Counted from the first letter of the stretch, positions 18,318 through 29,300 are shown. The stretch: DNA of 64,000 nucleotides from Alcaligenaceae bacterium (GCA_012839585.1 DUNB01000043.1:1-64000); one strand, 5' to 3'. A program made the numbers and translations. The notes: generated from the sequence alone by a model not told the origin.

Positions 18318-18929
18318 TTAGTTTGTTGCCGCGGCAGGCACATCAAAACGTACCTCTGGGTCGCGAGTGATTTCAAGCTCTCTATCCACGCCGTAATTTT
18401 CTTTGACCTTATAACCCAATACTTTCGCTGTAATCACAGTAGGGAACTGACGAATGTAAGAGTTATACGCCTGTACCGCCTGTACAAAGCGACCTCGCTC
18501 TGTAGCGATACGGTTTTCCGTGCCCTCAAGCTGTGTCATGAGGTCTCGAACCAAACCATCACTTTTTAATTGAGGATAGTTTTCAGAAACCGCCATTAAA
18601 CGCGATAAAGCCGAAGACAACTGCCCTTGAGCTTGGGAAAACTTGGCCATCAATTCAGGATTATCCAAATCATCCACCTTTAAATTGATTTGACCTACCT
18701 TGGCTCGGGCTTCGGTCACATCCGTTAAGACTCGACGCTCATTTACCATGTAGGCATTCACTGAACTAACCAGTTTAGGTACTAAGTCAGCACGACGTTC
18801 GTACTGATTCAACGCCTGAGACCAGGCCGCTTTTACTTGCTCATCTAGACGCTGGATCTCGTTATAACCACAACCGCTTAAAAAAACGGCAACCAACGAT
18901 ACCAACAACCAACGAAAATAATTTTTCAT
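18318..18929 (-). CDS. LemA-family lipoprotein-like protein; start moved to MKNYFRW
   Basis: LVAVFLSGCGYNEIQRLDEQVKAAWSQALNQYERRADLVPKLVSSVNAY is characteristic of LemA. Confidence 0.93.
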   Translation of the reverse strand: MKNYFRWLLVSLVAVFLSGCGYNEIQRLDEQVKAAWSQALNQYERRADLVPKLVSSVNAYMVNERRVLTDVTEARAKVGQINLKVDDLDNPELMAKFSQAQGQLSSALSRLMAVSENYPQLKSDGLVRDLMTQLEGTENRIATERGRFVQAVQAYNSYIRQFPTVITAKVLGYKVKENYGVDRELEITRDPEVRFDVPAAATN

Positions 18930-19070
18930 GATGCAATTCCGTATTAAAAAATGCCTAAGGCAACTAACACTATAAATTAACCTGTAGATTAAAGGCGTGC
19001 TATGACAACAGCAAGCCAAAAAAAGTGAAGCTTATTTGGATTTTTTCCCCGTTAGCCAGTACTTTACCGC

Positions 19071-19076
19071 TATAAT
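19071..19076 (+). promoter_or_regulatory. Candidate -10 box TATAAT for rhlE
   Basis: Exact TATAAT; no convincing -35 at 17-18 nt spacing. Confidence 0.45.
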
Positions 19077-19085
19077 AGGGGACTG

Positions 19086-19194
19086 ACGTAACATACCAAT
19101 CGTTACGTACCTCTTTGCAGGCACAGCCCTGCGATGGCATATTCGCCCTCAACCTCACTCTGTCAGCCTAGATTGGTATTACTACTAAGTAATA
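19086..19194 (+). ncRNA. Structured leader candidate upstream of rhlE (hairpins plus 9-nt loop-complementary segment)
   Basis: Hairpin ACGTAAC(19086-92)/GTTACGT(19102-108) encloses ATACCAATC(19093-101), exactly complementary to GATTGGTAT(19171-179). The latter overlaps hairpin TATTACT(19177-183)/AGTAATA(19188-194). Confidence 0.5.
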
Positions 19195-19214
19195 GGCTAG
19201 CCGCTGGAAATACC

Positions 19215-20579
19215 TTGAACAAAAATATAACTTTTGCCTCTTTAGCATTGGCAGAACCCTTATTGCGCGCCATTACCGATAGTGGTTACACCTCTCCTAC
19301 ACCCATCCAAGCTCAGGCCATCCCTCACGTATTAAAAGGTGGGGATGTATTAGCTGCCGCCCAAACGGGCACAGGTAAAACCGCCGGTTTTACCCTACCT
19401 ATTTTGCATCAATTGCTAGAGCGCCCATTGGCCAAGCAGGCTGCGGGTCGCCCCCGTGTTCTAATTCTGACGCCTACGCGTGAATTAGCCGCTCAGGTAG
19501 AAGAATCTGTACGCCTCTATAGCCAACATACCAACTTGCGTTCTCTCGTGCTGTTTGGTGGCGTTAACATCAACCCTCAGATCAACGCGCTACGCAAGCC
19601 CATTGATATCGTAGTGGCCACTCCGGGTCGCCTACTGGATCACGTGGGCCAAAAAACCATTGATCTAGGTAGTGTGGAAACCGTCGTTTTGGACGAAGCC
19701 GATCGCATGTTAGATATGGGCTTTATCCGCGATATCCGTCGTATTTTGAAATTAATCCCTGAAAAACGCCAAAGCTTACTGTTTTCGGCCACCTTCTCGG
19801 ATGAAATTCGTGAATTAGCTAAAAACTCTTTAAACAACCCCATCGAAATTTCGGTGGCAGCGCGTAATACGGCCTCTGAGCTCATTACACAGCACGTGGT
19901 GTTTACCGAGCAACGTCATAAACGTGACTTAGTCAGCCATATCATCCGTGAAAGCGGCTGGCATCAGGTGCTGGTGTTTTGCCGTACCAAACACGGCGCA
20001 AACCGTTTAGCCGACAAGCTAACCAAAGACGGGCTCAATGCCGCCGCTCTACACGGCAACAAAAGCCAAGCCGCACGTACCCGTGCCTTAAACGGCTTTA
20101 AAACCGGTAAAGTGGTTGTACTCGTGGCGACCGATATCGCGGCTCGCGGTTTAGATATTGATCAGCTACCTTATGTTATTAACTTTGAACTGCCTCAGGT
20201 TGCCGAAGACTACGTACACCGTATTGGTCGCACCGGTCGTGCTGGCAGCGAAGGTCGCGCTATTTCCTTGGTCGATCAAACCGAAGGCCGCTTGTTAAAA
20301 GCCATTGAGCGCCTCATCAAACGCCCCATCGAGCCTATTGAAATCGAAGGCTTTGAGCCACCGGCCTTTGATCCTAATGCCGAAAAAGAAATCGAGCGTC
20401 CTGCTTTTGCTCGCAAAAACAGCCGTCCTCGCAACAACAGCAGTGCCAGCGCCGGTCGCCGTCGCAGCCCTAAAGCCGCTAAGTCCGCTCCAGGTCGCAC
20501 CAGTAACCGCCCTGCTCGCAGCTCTGGCACAGCACCTCGCAATGCGTCGACCACCGCCCCTCGTAACCAGCAAGGCTAG
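19215..20579 (+). CDS. rhlE: DEAD-box ATP-dependent RNA helicase, RhlE type; start uncertain (TTG 19215 or ATG 19134)
   Basis: [53 protein letters not shown]; basic C-terminal tail. The RhlE-like sequence begins at [12 protein letters not shown]. Confidence 0.9.
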   Translation: MNKNITFASLALAEPLLRAITDSGYTSPTPIQAQAIPHVLKGGDVLAAAQTGTGKTAGFTLPILHQLLERPLAKQAAGRPRVLILTPTRELAAQVEESVRLYSQHTNLRSLVLFGGVNINPQINALRKPIDIVVATPGRLLDHVGQKTIDLGSVETVVLDEADRMLDMGFIRDIRRILKLIPEKRQSLLFSATFSDEIRELAKNSLNNPIEISVAARNTASELITQHVVFTEQRHKRDLVSHIIRESGWHQVLVFCRTKHGANRLADKLTKDGLNAAALHGNKSQAARTRALNGFKTGKVVVLVATDIAARGLDIDQLPYVINFELPQVAEDYVHRIGRTGRAGSEGRAISLVDQTEGRLLKAIERLIKRPIEPIEIEGFEPPAFDPNAEKEIERPAFARKNSRPRNNSSASAGRRRSPKAAKSAPGRTSNRPARSSGTAPRNASTTAPRNQQG

Positions 20580-20664
20580 GCCTCTACGTCTTAACCTTTT
20601 ATGCTGCTTATTGATTGTCTACAGCGACCAGATCAGCGAAAATAGAGCAAATTAACTTATTTAC

Positions 20665-20680
20665 AGCGGCCTAGGCCGCT
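20665..20680. other. Perfect 16-bp palindrome AGCGGCCTAGGCCGCT upstream of prfC
   Basis: Direct reading; 20 nt before the prfC start. Confidence 0.7.
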
Positions 20681-20699
20681 TCTTCTTGTATACACATCC

Positions 20700-22304
20700 A
20701 TGTCTAACATTGCCAAAGAAGTAGCCAAACGCCGCACGTTTGCTATTATTTCTCACCCTGATGCGGGTAAAACCACCCTCACTGAAAAACTCTTGTTATT
20801 TGCAGGTGCAATTCAAATTGCGGGTAGCGTTAAGTCCCGTAAATCAGACCGACACGCTTCGTCAGACTGGATGGATATTGAAAAGCAACGCGGCATTTCC
20901 GTCGCCTCCTCGGTGATGCAGATGGAATACCGCGACTGTGTGATTAATTTGCTAGACACTCCTGGTCACCAAGACTTCTCCGAGGACACCTATCGCGTAT
21001 TAACCGCTGTCGATGCGGCCTTAATGGTGATTGACGCAGCAAACGGGGTAGAACCTCAAACCATTCGTCTACTGCAGGTTTGTAGAGCTCGTAATACACC
21101 CATCATCACCTTTATCAACAAACTTGACCGCGAGGTCCAAGAGCCCTTAGATCTACTTTCTGAAATTGAAGATCACTTGGGGATGGATGCCATTCCCTTT
21201 TCTTGGCCCGTAGGGATGGCCCGTCGTTTTGGTGGGGTATTCAATATTGCCAAGGATCAAATGCACGTCTTTGACAGCAAAGCCAAAGACCATCGTGCAG
21301 AAAACGAAGAGCTCATTCCTGGGTTACACAACCCAGAAACCGAAGCGCGCTTTGGTGCCGAGTTTGCCAAGGCCCAAGAGGAAATTGAACTCATCAAAGC
21401 CGCCAGCCCCGATTTTGACCTAGAGGCTTTCCTAGCAGGCAAACAGACCCCTGTATTTTTTGGTTCTGCACTGAATAACTTCGGGGTCCAAGAGGTACTA
21501 GACGCCCTGGTGGATATGGCACCGGCCCCTGGTCCGCGTGAAGCCGTGCAACGCGTAGTCCAACCTACAGAACCCAAATTTACAGGCATGGTCTTCAAAG
21601 TACAGGCAAACATGGATCCGGCTCACCGAGATCGCGTTGCCTTTGTGCGCGTCAGCTCTGGCCACTTTACCCGAGGAATGCGCCTCAAGGTGGCTCGCAC
21701 CAATAAAGAAATCCGCCCCAATAACGTGGTTTCCTTCCTGTCACAACGTCGTGATCTGGTCGAGGAGGCCTACGCAGGCGATATTATTGGTATTCCTAAC
21801 CATGGAGTACTGCAACTGGGCGATGTATTGACCGAGGGTGAAGTCCTACAATTCACCGGTCTACCCTTCTTTGCGCCCGAGCTTTTCCAAACCGTAGAGG
21901 TCAAAGATCCTTTACGTACCAAACAATTGCGCACCGGATTAACGCAACTGGGCGAAGAGGGGGCCATCCAGGTCTTTAAACCTCACCTCACCGGTGGCAG
22001 CTTACTCTTAGGCGCGGTAGGTCAACTGCAGTTTGAGGTGGTCGCTGATCGTCTAAAAAACGAATACGGTGTTGAAGCTCGTATGGCTTCCTCTCGCTAC
22101 AACCTCGCTCGCTGGGTTACCTCAGATAACCCCGCCGCACTTAAAAAGTTCATCGACACCAACGCCGCCAACATTGCCTATGATGTGGTCGATGCCGTTG
22201 CCTTTTTAGCCAGCTCTCCTGCCCAGTTACGTGTGGCTCAGGAACTACACCCTGATATACAGTTCCACAACATGCGTGAACACAGTGGACAGCTGTTTAA
22301 TTAA
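20700..22304 (+). CDS. prfC: Peptide chain release factor 3
   Basis: MSNIAKEVAKRRTFAIISHPDAGKTTLTEKLL...LDTPGHQDFSEDTYRVLTAVDAALMVIDAANGVE...NKLDRE. Confidence 0.97.
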   Translation: MSNIAKEVAKRRTFAIISHPDAGKTTLTEKLLLFAGAIQIAGSVKSRKSDRHASSDWMDIEKQRGISVASSVMQMEYRDCVINLLDTPGHQDFSEDTYRVLTAVDAALMVIDAANGVEPQTIRLLQVCRARNTPIITFINKLDREVQEPLDLLSEIEDHLGMDAIPFSWPVGMARRFGGVFNIAKDQMHVFDSKAKDHRAENEELIPGLHNPETEARFGAEFAKAQEEIELIKAASPDFDLEAFLAGKQTPVFFGSALNNFGVQEVLDALVDMAPAPGPREAVQRVVQPTEPKFTGMVFKVQANMDPAHRDRVAFVRVSSGHFTRGMRLKVARTNKEIRPNNVVSFLSQRRDLVEEAYAGDIIGIPNHGVLQLGDVLTEGEVLQFTGLPFFAPELFQTVEVKDPLRTKQLRTGLTQLGEEGAIQVFKPHLTGGSLLLGAVGQLQFEVVADRLKNEYGVEARMASSRYNLARWVTSDNPAALKKFIDTNAANIAYDVVDAVAFLASSPAQLRVAQELHPDIQFHNMREHSGQLFN

Positions 22305-22427
22305 GCCAACCACGATCAAGCATGTGGTAGTTGTTGGATTCTGTCACATGCTCAACGCCCCTATTGGTTACAATAGGTGTACAGTTTAGACTGGCCTATT
22401 ATTATTTATTCTGTTCAAAATCCATTT

Positions 22428-23096
22428 ATGTCTTGGCGTATTCTTCTTGCTACGTTGCTACTTGGCATTGCTGCCTCCGTTTGGGGTGGCTTACAGCTAG
22501 GCAACTGGCTCATCGAAAATGGTCCTTTAAAGTCCAATGTGTTTGACGCCTATCAGGACCTATACACCATCCCCACGCTGGATGCGGACGGTAAGCCTTA
22601 TGTGCCTGCCCCTCCCCAACCACTGGTAGATGGTCGTTTAGCCGTGCCCGAGGCCCCTGAGCCTGCCGAATGGCAAATCAACGATGACACCGACCTACTC
22701 AGCGAACGCCCTCCTATAGCCCTAGCAACCGCCTCTTCCGGTACGGGCATCAGTAACATCAACCGCACCCATGTCAGCCCAAGCGGCTTACAAGGTTTGG
22801 CTCAAATTGGTAACCTACAACAAGACAGATTAGCCAACGAAATGTCCAGTGGCGGAACACTACAACCCATCGAAATAGGTACACCGCCGCCGCCCCCCTC
22901 CCAAGAGGTTCAGGTTTCTAATCTACCTGTGGCCTCCGACCCCAACTGGCAGATCGCTTTTCAGCGTGAACTCAAAGCCTGTGATGGCATAGGCTTTACC
23001 AAAACACCAAGCTGCAAATGGGCGGCCCGCAACAAATACTGCGGTCCACATAACGCATGGGGCAAGGTCCCAGGCTGTCCCGCCAAAGCCTTCTAA
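22428..23096 (+). CDS. Hypothetical membrane-anchored, proline-rich protein with Cys-containing C-terminus
   Basis: N-terminal TM helix (ILLATLLLGIAASVWGGLQLG), Pro-rich middle, C-terminal LKACDGIGFTKTPSCKWAARNKYCGPHNAWGKVPGCP. Confidence 0.7.
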   Translation: MSWRILLATLLLGIAASVWGGLQLGNWLIENGPLKSNVFDAYQDLYTIPTLDADGKPYVPAPPQPLVDGRLAVPEAPEPAEWQINDDTDLLSERPPIALATASSGTGISNINRTHVSPSGLQGLAQIGNLQQDRLANEMSSGGTLQPIEIGTPPPPPSQEVQVSNLPVASDPNWQIAFQRELKACDGIGFTKTPSCKWAARNKYCGPHNAWGKVPGCPAKAF

Positions 23097-23117
23097 TTGT
23101 GAACAGGGTTAGACTTC

Positions 23118-23699
23118 ATGTGCTCTGATATGCTTAATACCGATCTTCCCCACCCCACTCTCAAAGACAGGGTAACAGTACACCAAGCCATATTACGTTT
23201 AACCGCTATCTACAAAGGCATTGCCATTGCCGTAGTAGCCGTGGCAGCTTTGGTTTGGATCACCATCATTAGTCGCATTTTGCATTTTGGACGTACTCTT
23301 GATTACTCTGGCCTAGAGGCTTTAGGCATCGATGCCGATCTCATCAAACAATACAATCCGTTTTTTTGGTGGACAGTGGTGGTCATTTGCACCCTATTGA
23401 TCAGCTATCTCTTGTTCAACTTTGTGCAATACACCCGTCAACGTGCCAGCCAAAAGATCATTAGCGACTCCGATTTACAACAGTTGCTGACTAAAATCTC
23501 TCCCGCCGCCTCTCACGTTTTGGCCTGGGCCTGGGAAAACCGCAGACACCCCATCACCGTCGGTGTTTTACAACAAACCACGGAGCAGCTGGGAGCGAAC
23601 CGTTACTCATTGATTTGTTTAGCAAAAGATCAGGAATCACTGTTACAGCAGCATTTGCAACCCAAAACCAACGTAGATGAGCCCTTGCATCATCTTTGA
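23118..23699 (+). CDS. Hypothetical inner-membrane protein, two predicted TM segments
   Basis: Intact ORF with TM segments GIAIAVVAVAALVWITIISRIL and FFWWTVVVICTLLISYLLFNFV. Confidence 0.65.
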   Translation: MCSDMLNTDLPHPTLKDRVTVHQAILRLTAIYKGIAIAVVAVAALVWITIISRILHFGRTLDYSGLEALGIDADLIKQYNPFFWWTVVVICTLLISYLLFNFVQYTRQRASQKIISDSDLQQLLTKISPAASHVLAWAWENRRHPITVGVLQQTTEQLGANRYSLICLAKDQESLLQQHLQPKTNVDEPLHHL

Positions 23700-23719
23700 T
23701 TTTGTGGTTTATTACCTAT

Positions 23720-23857
23720 ATGAATTATTTACGTACGCACCCCCTATACAACACAGACGCCAGCGGCTTAATTAGCCCTAGCGCTCCTGCTCGTGCGTAC
23801 TCCAACACCATCTCCTTACTGCCCCTCCTACTACTAGCGCCCGGTTGCCGGGCCTAG
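23720..23857 (+). CDS. leu leader peptide (45 aa), Leu-rich attenuator-type leader upstream of leuA
   Basis: ATG at 23720: MNYLRTHPLYNTDASGLISPSAPARAYSNTISLLPLLLLAPGCRA*. Six Leu in seven codons (tta ctg ccc ctc cta cta cta), followed by GC-rich hairpins before leuA. Confidence 0.75.
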   Translation: MNYLRTHPLYNTDASGLISPSAPARAYSNTISLLPLLLLAPGCRA

Positions 23858-23951
23858 AGTCTAGTGGCAGTCCGGCAGCCATATACACAGCCACATATTT
23901 GAGCGCCGTCACCGGCATATTCAAGTATTTTTAGTGGTTCTGGTGGCGGCG
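23839..23951 (+). promoter_or_regulatory. leuA attenuator region with mutually exclusive hairpins
   Basis: GCCCGG(23839-44)/CCGGGC(23848-53) competes with GGTTGCCGG(23843-51)/CCGGCAGCC(23872-80, one G-U). Downstream CGCCGTCACC(23904-13)/GGTGGCGGCG(23942-51, one G-U). Confidence 0.6.
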
Positions 23952-23987
23952 AAAAGACTTATCTTTTCCGTCCCACAGGTGTATCTA

Positions 23988-25679
23988 ATGCTTTCCAATC
24001 CTGCTTCTAAATACGTTCCATTTAGTCCTTTCACTAGCGACTTCTCCGAACGCACTTGGCCCTCTAAACGTATCACTCAACCACCTATCTGGATGAGTAC
24101 CGACTTGCGCGATGGCAACCAGTCTCTTATCGAGCCCATGAACGTCGCCAGCAAACTACGTTTTTTTGATCAGCTCATTAAAATTGGCTTCAAAGAAATC
24201 GAGGTAGGCTTTCCTTCCGCATCTCAGACTGACTTCGACTTTGTGCGCAAACTTATCGATGAAAAGCGCATTCCTGACGATGTGACCATCATCGGTTTGA
24301 CCCAAGCCCGCCAAGACCTAATCGAACGTACAGCAGAGGCCATGGCTGGTGCCAAAACCTCCATGATTCACCTCTACAATGCCTGTGCTCCCTCTTTCCG
24401 CCGTATTGTGTTCAACATGGAAAAGGACCAGGTGCGTGAGATCGCCGTCAATGGGACACGTATGGTCAAAGAGGCCATCAAAAAGTACCCTCAGACCAAA
24501 TGGCGCTATGAGTACTCCCCCGAGGTTTTCAGCACCACAGAGCCCGAATTTGCCTTAGAGGTCTGTAATGCTGTGATCGCAGAATGGCAACCCACTCCCG
24601 AAGACCCCATCGTTTTGAACTTGCCTGCCACCATTGAGGCGACTACGCCTAACTTATACGCAGACCAAGTCGAGTGGATGCACAAAAACTTAGACAAGCG
24701 CGATAGCGTAGTGATTAGCTTGCACCCACACAATGACCGTGGCACCGGCGTTGCTGCGGCAGAACTCGGTATGATGGCAGGAGCAGATCGCGTTGAGGGT
24801 TGCTTATTTGGTAATGGTGAACGTACCGGTAACGTGTGTTTGGTCACACTAGCTCTAAACCTTTACACCCAAGGCATTCACCCCGGTTTGGACTTCTCTG
24901 ATATTGATGAAATTCGCCGTACCGCCGAAGAGTGCAACCAATTACCTGTACACCCTCGTCATCCTTATGCAGGTGACCTCGTCTTTACGGCTTTCTCTGG
25001 CTCACACCAAGACGCCATCAAAAAAGGCTTTGCGATACAAAAACCAGACGATGTGTGGGCCGTTCCCTATCTACCTATTGACCCAGCCGACTTGGGTCGC
25101 AGCTATGACGCCGTCATCCGCGTTAACAGCCAGTCGGGTAAAGGTGGGGTGTCTTACTTGCTAGAACAAGAGCACGGACTGGTCTTACCCCGTCGTCTAC
25201 AAATCGAATTCAGCCGAGCCATCCAACGCGTGACTGACGCCACCAGCAAAGAGGTGAACCCAGAACAGGTCTTCGGTATTTTTGAAAGTGAATACCTACG
25301 CACCGAAGGTCCCTGGAAACTGGTGACACACAAAATCACTAGCCATCCCAAAGCCGATGACAAATCACAGCAATTCGATATTGAAATTGATTTGCTAGAA
25401 AATGGTCAGCCCATCAAACGTCACGGTAAAGGCGAAGGCGCTTTAGCCGCATTTATTAATGCCCTAGATATCCCAATCCGCGTGATGGATTACAGTGAAC
25501 ACGCCATCGGCATTGGCACTAACACCCGTGCTGCCACCTATGTGGAAATGCGTATTGGCGAGCACCCGAGCGGTTTTGGTGTAGGTATACACCAAGACAT
25601 CTTGACCTCTTCTTTTAAGGCCATCTTGAGTGCAATTAACCGTCATGCCTTGCAAAACGGCGGTAAAATCAACGTGTAA
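23988..25679 (+). CDS. leuA: 2-isopropylmalate synthase (long type); start moved to [12 protein letters not shown]
   Basis: [65 protein letters not shown]. Confidence 0.95.
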   Translation: MLSNPASKYVPFSPFTSDFSERTWPSKRITQPPIWMSTDLRDGNQSLIEPMNVASKLRFFDQLIKIGFKEIEVGFPSASQTDFDFVRKLIDEKRIPDDVTIIGLTQARQDLIERTAEAMAGAKTSMIHLYNACAPSFRRIVFNMEKDQVREIAVNGTRMVKEAIKKYPQTKWRYEYSPEVFSTTEPEFALEVCNAVIAEWQPTPEDPIVLNLPATIEATTPNLYADQVEWMHKNLDKRDSVVISLHPHNDRGTGVAAAELGMMAGADRVEGCLFGNGERTGNVCLVTLALNLYTQGIHPGLDFSDIDEIRRTAEECNQLPVHPRHPYAGDLVFTAFSGSHQDAIKKGFAIQKPDDVWAVPYLPIDPADLGRSYDAVIRVNSQSGKGGVSYLLEQEHGLVLPRRLQIEFSRAIQRVTDATSKEVNPEQVFGIFESEYLRTEGPWKLVTHKITSHPKADDKSQQFDIEIDLLENGQPIKRHGKGEGALAAFINALDIPIRVMDYSEHAIGIGTNTRAATYVEMRIGEHPSGFGVGIHQDILTSSFKAILSAINRHALQNGGKINV

Positions 25680-25759
25680 TTTTTTAACATGCAGCCATAG
25701 GCATAGGGGCTGCCCATCGTTCTTATTACGGTGTGGATTTGAATCGATGGTTATGCACT

Positions 25760-25798
25760 AAAAAAGCTGGGTTTCATAACAGAAACCCAGCTTTTTTT
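25760..25798. terminator. Bidirectional terminator between leuA and the DUF1840 gene
   Basis: A6-GCTGGGTTTC-N6-GAAACCCAGC-T7. Confidence 0.92.
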
Positions 25799-25865
25799 AT
25801 TTTTACCAAAATGCGCAGAAAGCCTCGTCGTTTAGGGCGAGAAGGATGTCAATAATTAGATGCGC

Positions 25866-26219
25866 CTACCATGCGTTATCTGCGGGTTCCCACATCACAT
25901 CCTCGTCCTTTTCTAGGGACTCGATCAGCATTTCATACAAAGGATAAGCACGCTGTTTAAAGCCTACCGCCTTATTCATCGGATGCGGTTTGACGTTATC
26001 CCCATCATCATCGTCCAAGTCATCATTCACCTCTGGGGCGGCAGCCATAGCTGTTTTTAAAGATTCAATGGCAGCAGGTAGTTGTTGAGCAGTAAACACA
26101 CCTCGCTCGGGCAATACGCCACCTTCAAACACCTTGCCTGCGGCAGTTAACACTGGTAGCGCGTGCTCTCCTAGCATCAGCACAGCACCAGATGCCTTAG
26201 ATGTAAATTTAATTAGCAT
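25866..26219 (-). CDS. DUF1840 domain protein
   Basis: MLIKFTSKASGAVLMLGEHALPVLTAAGK...HPMNKAVGFKQRAYPLYEMLIESLEKDEDVMWEP. Confidence 0.85.
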   Translation of the reverse strand: MLIKFTSKASGAVLMLGEHALPVLTAAGKVFEGGVLPERGVFTAQQLPAAIESLKTAMAAAPEVNDDLDDDDGDNVKPHPMNKAVGFKQRAYPLYEMLIESLEKDEDVMWEPADNAW

Positions 26220-26317
26220 TATGGTTTCCCCTCTCAGATAGTTTGCTCACAACACAGACACAATACAATGCCAATAGAGTCAAGATAACACACAACTCCT
26301 ATCAATAAGGAATCCTT

Positions 26318-29300
26318 ATGCGTGTGCTCTTGATCCTGCTTTGCTTTGTGGCCGCCATGCCCATGAGCCAGCTTTATGCGCAGCCTTTAAGCTGCCCCGC
26401 CCAACCCATCCAAAACCCATGTAATAGTCAGGATATCGATCAGTCCGGCTCTACAGATAGTTTACTCCCTCGCAACGCTCTGAATCCCATCGATTTATAT
26501 AGCGGTAACAAATACCTACGCGAGGTGGATCTGGCCCCACATCCGCACGCCCCCGAGCTAGAAATCGTACGCCATTACAACGCCATGGATACGCGTTATG
26601 GGCTTTTTGGCGGCGCTTGGAACCTGTCTTATGATGCACGTTTAATTATTAGCCCAACAGGAGTGCAACTACACCAAGCCAACGGCACCCTAAAACCCTT
26701 AGGGCCAGAGCAAGGTAACCTGGTATCCAACCCAGATCATTTTATTTGGTTTTTTCGTAATGGTGATGCCTGGCACTTTAATCAAGATGGCTGGCTTATC
26801 CAGTTGCAACGTCACAACCAAGCCCCCTTGTACATAGATCGTCATAGCCAAGAAGACTTAAAAAACCGTGTTAAGCGTATTCACCAAAAGCACCTTGTGC
26901 TGGAATTACACTACCTGTCGTTCTCGGGACACCCGCCTTTGCTTAGCCATATCAGCAGTGCACAAGGCACTTTTTATTATCATTACACGGCACTAGAGGG
27001 TTCTGCGCTACAACAACTACAACGCGTGACCTACCCCGATCAACGTCAACTGTATTACCACTACGAAACGGCATTACAAGCCGGCAACATCTGGGCCCTA
27101 ACCGGAAAAAGCATACAACAATCCCCTCAATCCACACCACGACGGGTGCGCAGTTGGGCTTATGATCTTCAAGGTAGAGCGATTTTTGTGATGGCAGAGT
27201 CGCAGCAATGGGTACGGCTTTATTACCCCGATGCGGAGCACCCTTTGCAAACGCGTTTACAAAGCCCAGCCGGTCTGACCCAGGTGCAGTTTAGCGCTAG
27301 CACCCCACGCGTTATCCAATCGGTACGGGGAGCCACTTGTTGGGCTTGCCCTCCGCCGTTTACCCGCCATGCTGATCGCATCGAGTTTGAGCATTTCACC
27401 GTATACCACGACGCACAACAACGCATTCGCGCTATTCACGGGCAGTTTGAGGGTTGGCCTGATCTGAAGCTGGACTACAACGCTAAAGGGCAACTTGTAC
27501 GCTGGCAAACCGCTCAGCTCCAGCCCACTCGGTTGTTTTATCACCCTAACGGTCTGGCTTTACGTATGGAGCATGCCAACGGTGATCGACAACAGCTGCG
27601 CTACAACGCCCAACAGCAAGTTGCCGCTATCGATTACCACAATGCCCACCAACAGCTCAGCACACAATTGTGGCGCCCCAGTCCACAACATCTGCATATT
27701 TCCCACCCCACCGAAGATGAGCAGCTGATGTTCAATCCAGCAGGAGCCTTGCTACAACGTGACGTACAAAGACGCTTAGCCACCCCTAATGGATCGATAA
27801 AGTGGCATTATCAAGAGCGTTTTCATTACAACGCAGACCAGTATTTAGTACGTCACGACCTGCCCGAAGGCGGTTTTTTGCACTATATCTGGCAAAAACA
27901 ACAGCTGATCGCCATCGAATGGGAGAACCGCCAAGGTCAGCGGCAGCGCGTCATAGAACGAGGCCCTGATCTGGATCGCTACGGCAATGGCTTGGTTCAA
28001 GAGCGCGCATTTAGCCCGACGCAGGTGGTGCAGCGACTCCGCTCTGCTAAGCAAACCTGGTGGCAGCAAAACCTCAGCAAACAAGCTGGGCTCATTGTTT
28101 CTGCCCACCAAAGCTACCCGCTGCTTAATCACCCGACGTCCTCGCACCACTATTACTACAACGCTAAACGACAACTAATTATTGACCAAGCCACCAACCA
28201 AAACGCCCTATTTTATGCCTGGAAAAACACAGGTGAATTGGCCGCACAAAATCATCTGTCCACCCCAACCTTGCAGCGAGATGCCTCGGGTTTGATACGG
28301 CACTGGTCAAAAAACCAGGAAGACTACATGCTGCAATATAATGCTCTACGCAGACTAGATGTAGTATATAAAGCAGGAAAAGCTGTGCAAAAAAACAGTC
28401 ATAACGCCTACGGTTTTAGGATTTATGCACAACATTATCCACAGGGTAAACAACTATTTTTTCTTTACCATAACAAAAAAATTGTCGCGGAATATCAGGC
28501 CGACATCACGGCCAAACTCCCTGTTTATGCGGCTCAGCCAGTCAGTCGACGCTATATCTACTTTCAAAACCAGCCCGTAGGCCTTATTGATTATCATTTA
28601 GACCCACAGGGGAAGCTGCTAGTTATGCACAGCGACCACTTAGGGGCCGTCCATATTATTAGCGATGCCCAACAACAATTGCGCTGGGCCGCGTCTTATG
28701 ATGCTTTTGGCGCTGCCACTAAGATTGCCGGTGATTTAGAATTCCATTTACGCCGCGAGGGCCAATACTATGATCTGGCCACCGGTTGGCACGACAACCT
28801 ACTACGTACCTATGTGCCAGACCAAGGTCATTACCTAGAGCCCGATCCGCTAGGCCCCAGCCCCGCCACACAATTGTTTGGTTATACCCAACAGCAACCG
28901 CTGAACCACACCGACCCCTGGGGGCTACTGCTGTTTGCTTTTGATGGCACCCGTTACGATCAAAGCAGCGGTGGAGTGATTTCCATCTTGCACCAAGCCG
29001 CGCAAGACCCCAGTTTTTATGTGGCCGGCCCAGGCAACCCTGAAAACGTCGATTTAGATGCGGCCTTTGCTTATACCGCTAATCAAATTGTGCAGCAGCA
29101 GTGGAACAACTTAATCAACTACTTAAAAACCGCACAAGAGCACAGCCCCTCCGCCGTCACTCCCATAGATATTATTGGCTTTTCTCGTGGTTCTGCGCTG
29201 GCTTTACACTTTTCTAATCAAGTGACCTCGCACACGCAGAATGGTCTCTTTAGTTATACCGACAACTATGGCGAACAAATCAAAGCCTGCATACAACCTC

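Noticed and set aside
19134-19214. N-terminal extension of RhlE ([27 protein letters not shown])
   Set aside because: Does not resemble RhlE N-termini and overlaps the structured leader; start left as uncertain rather than accepted.
20276-20573. Minus-strand ORFs over the rhlE 3' end
   Set aside because: Antisense to the basic low-complexity RhlE tail.
25691-25713. GCAGCC...GGCTGC inverted repeat after leuA
   Set aside because: Short GC stem with no U-tract; the stronger terminator lies downstream at 25760-25798.
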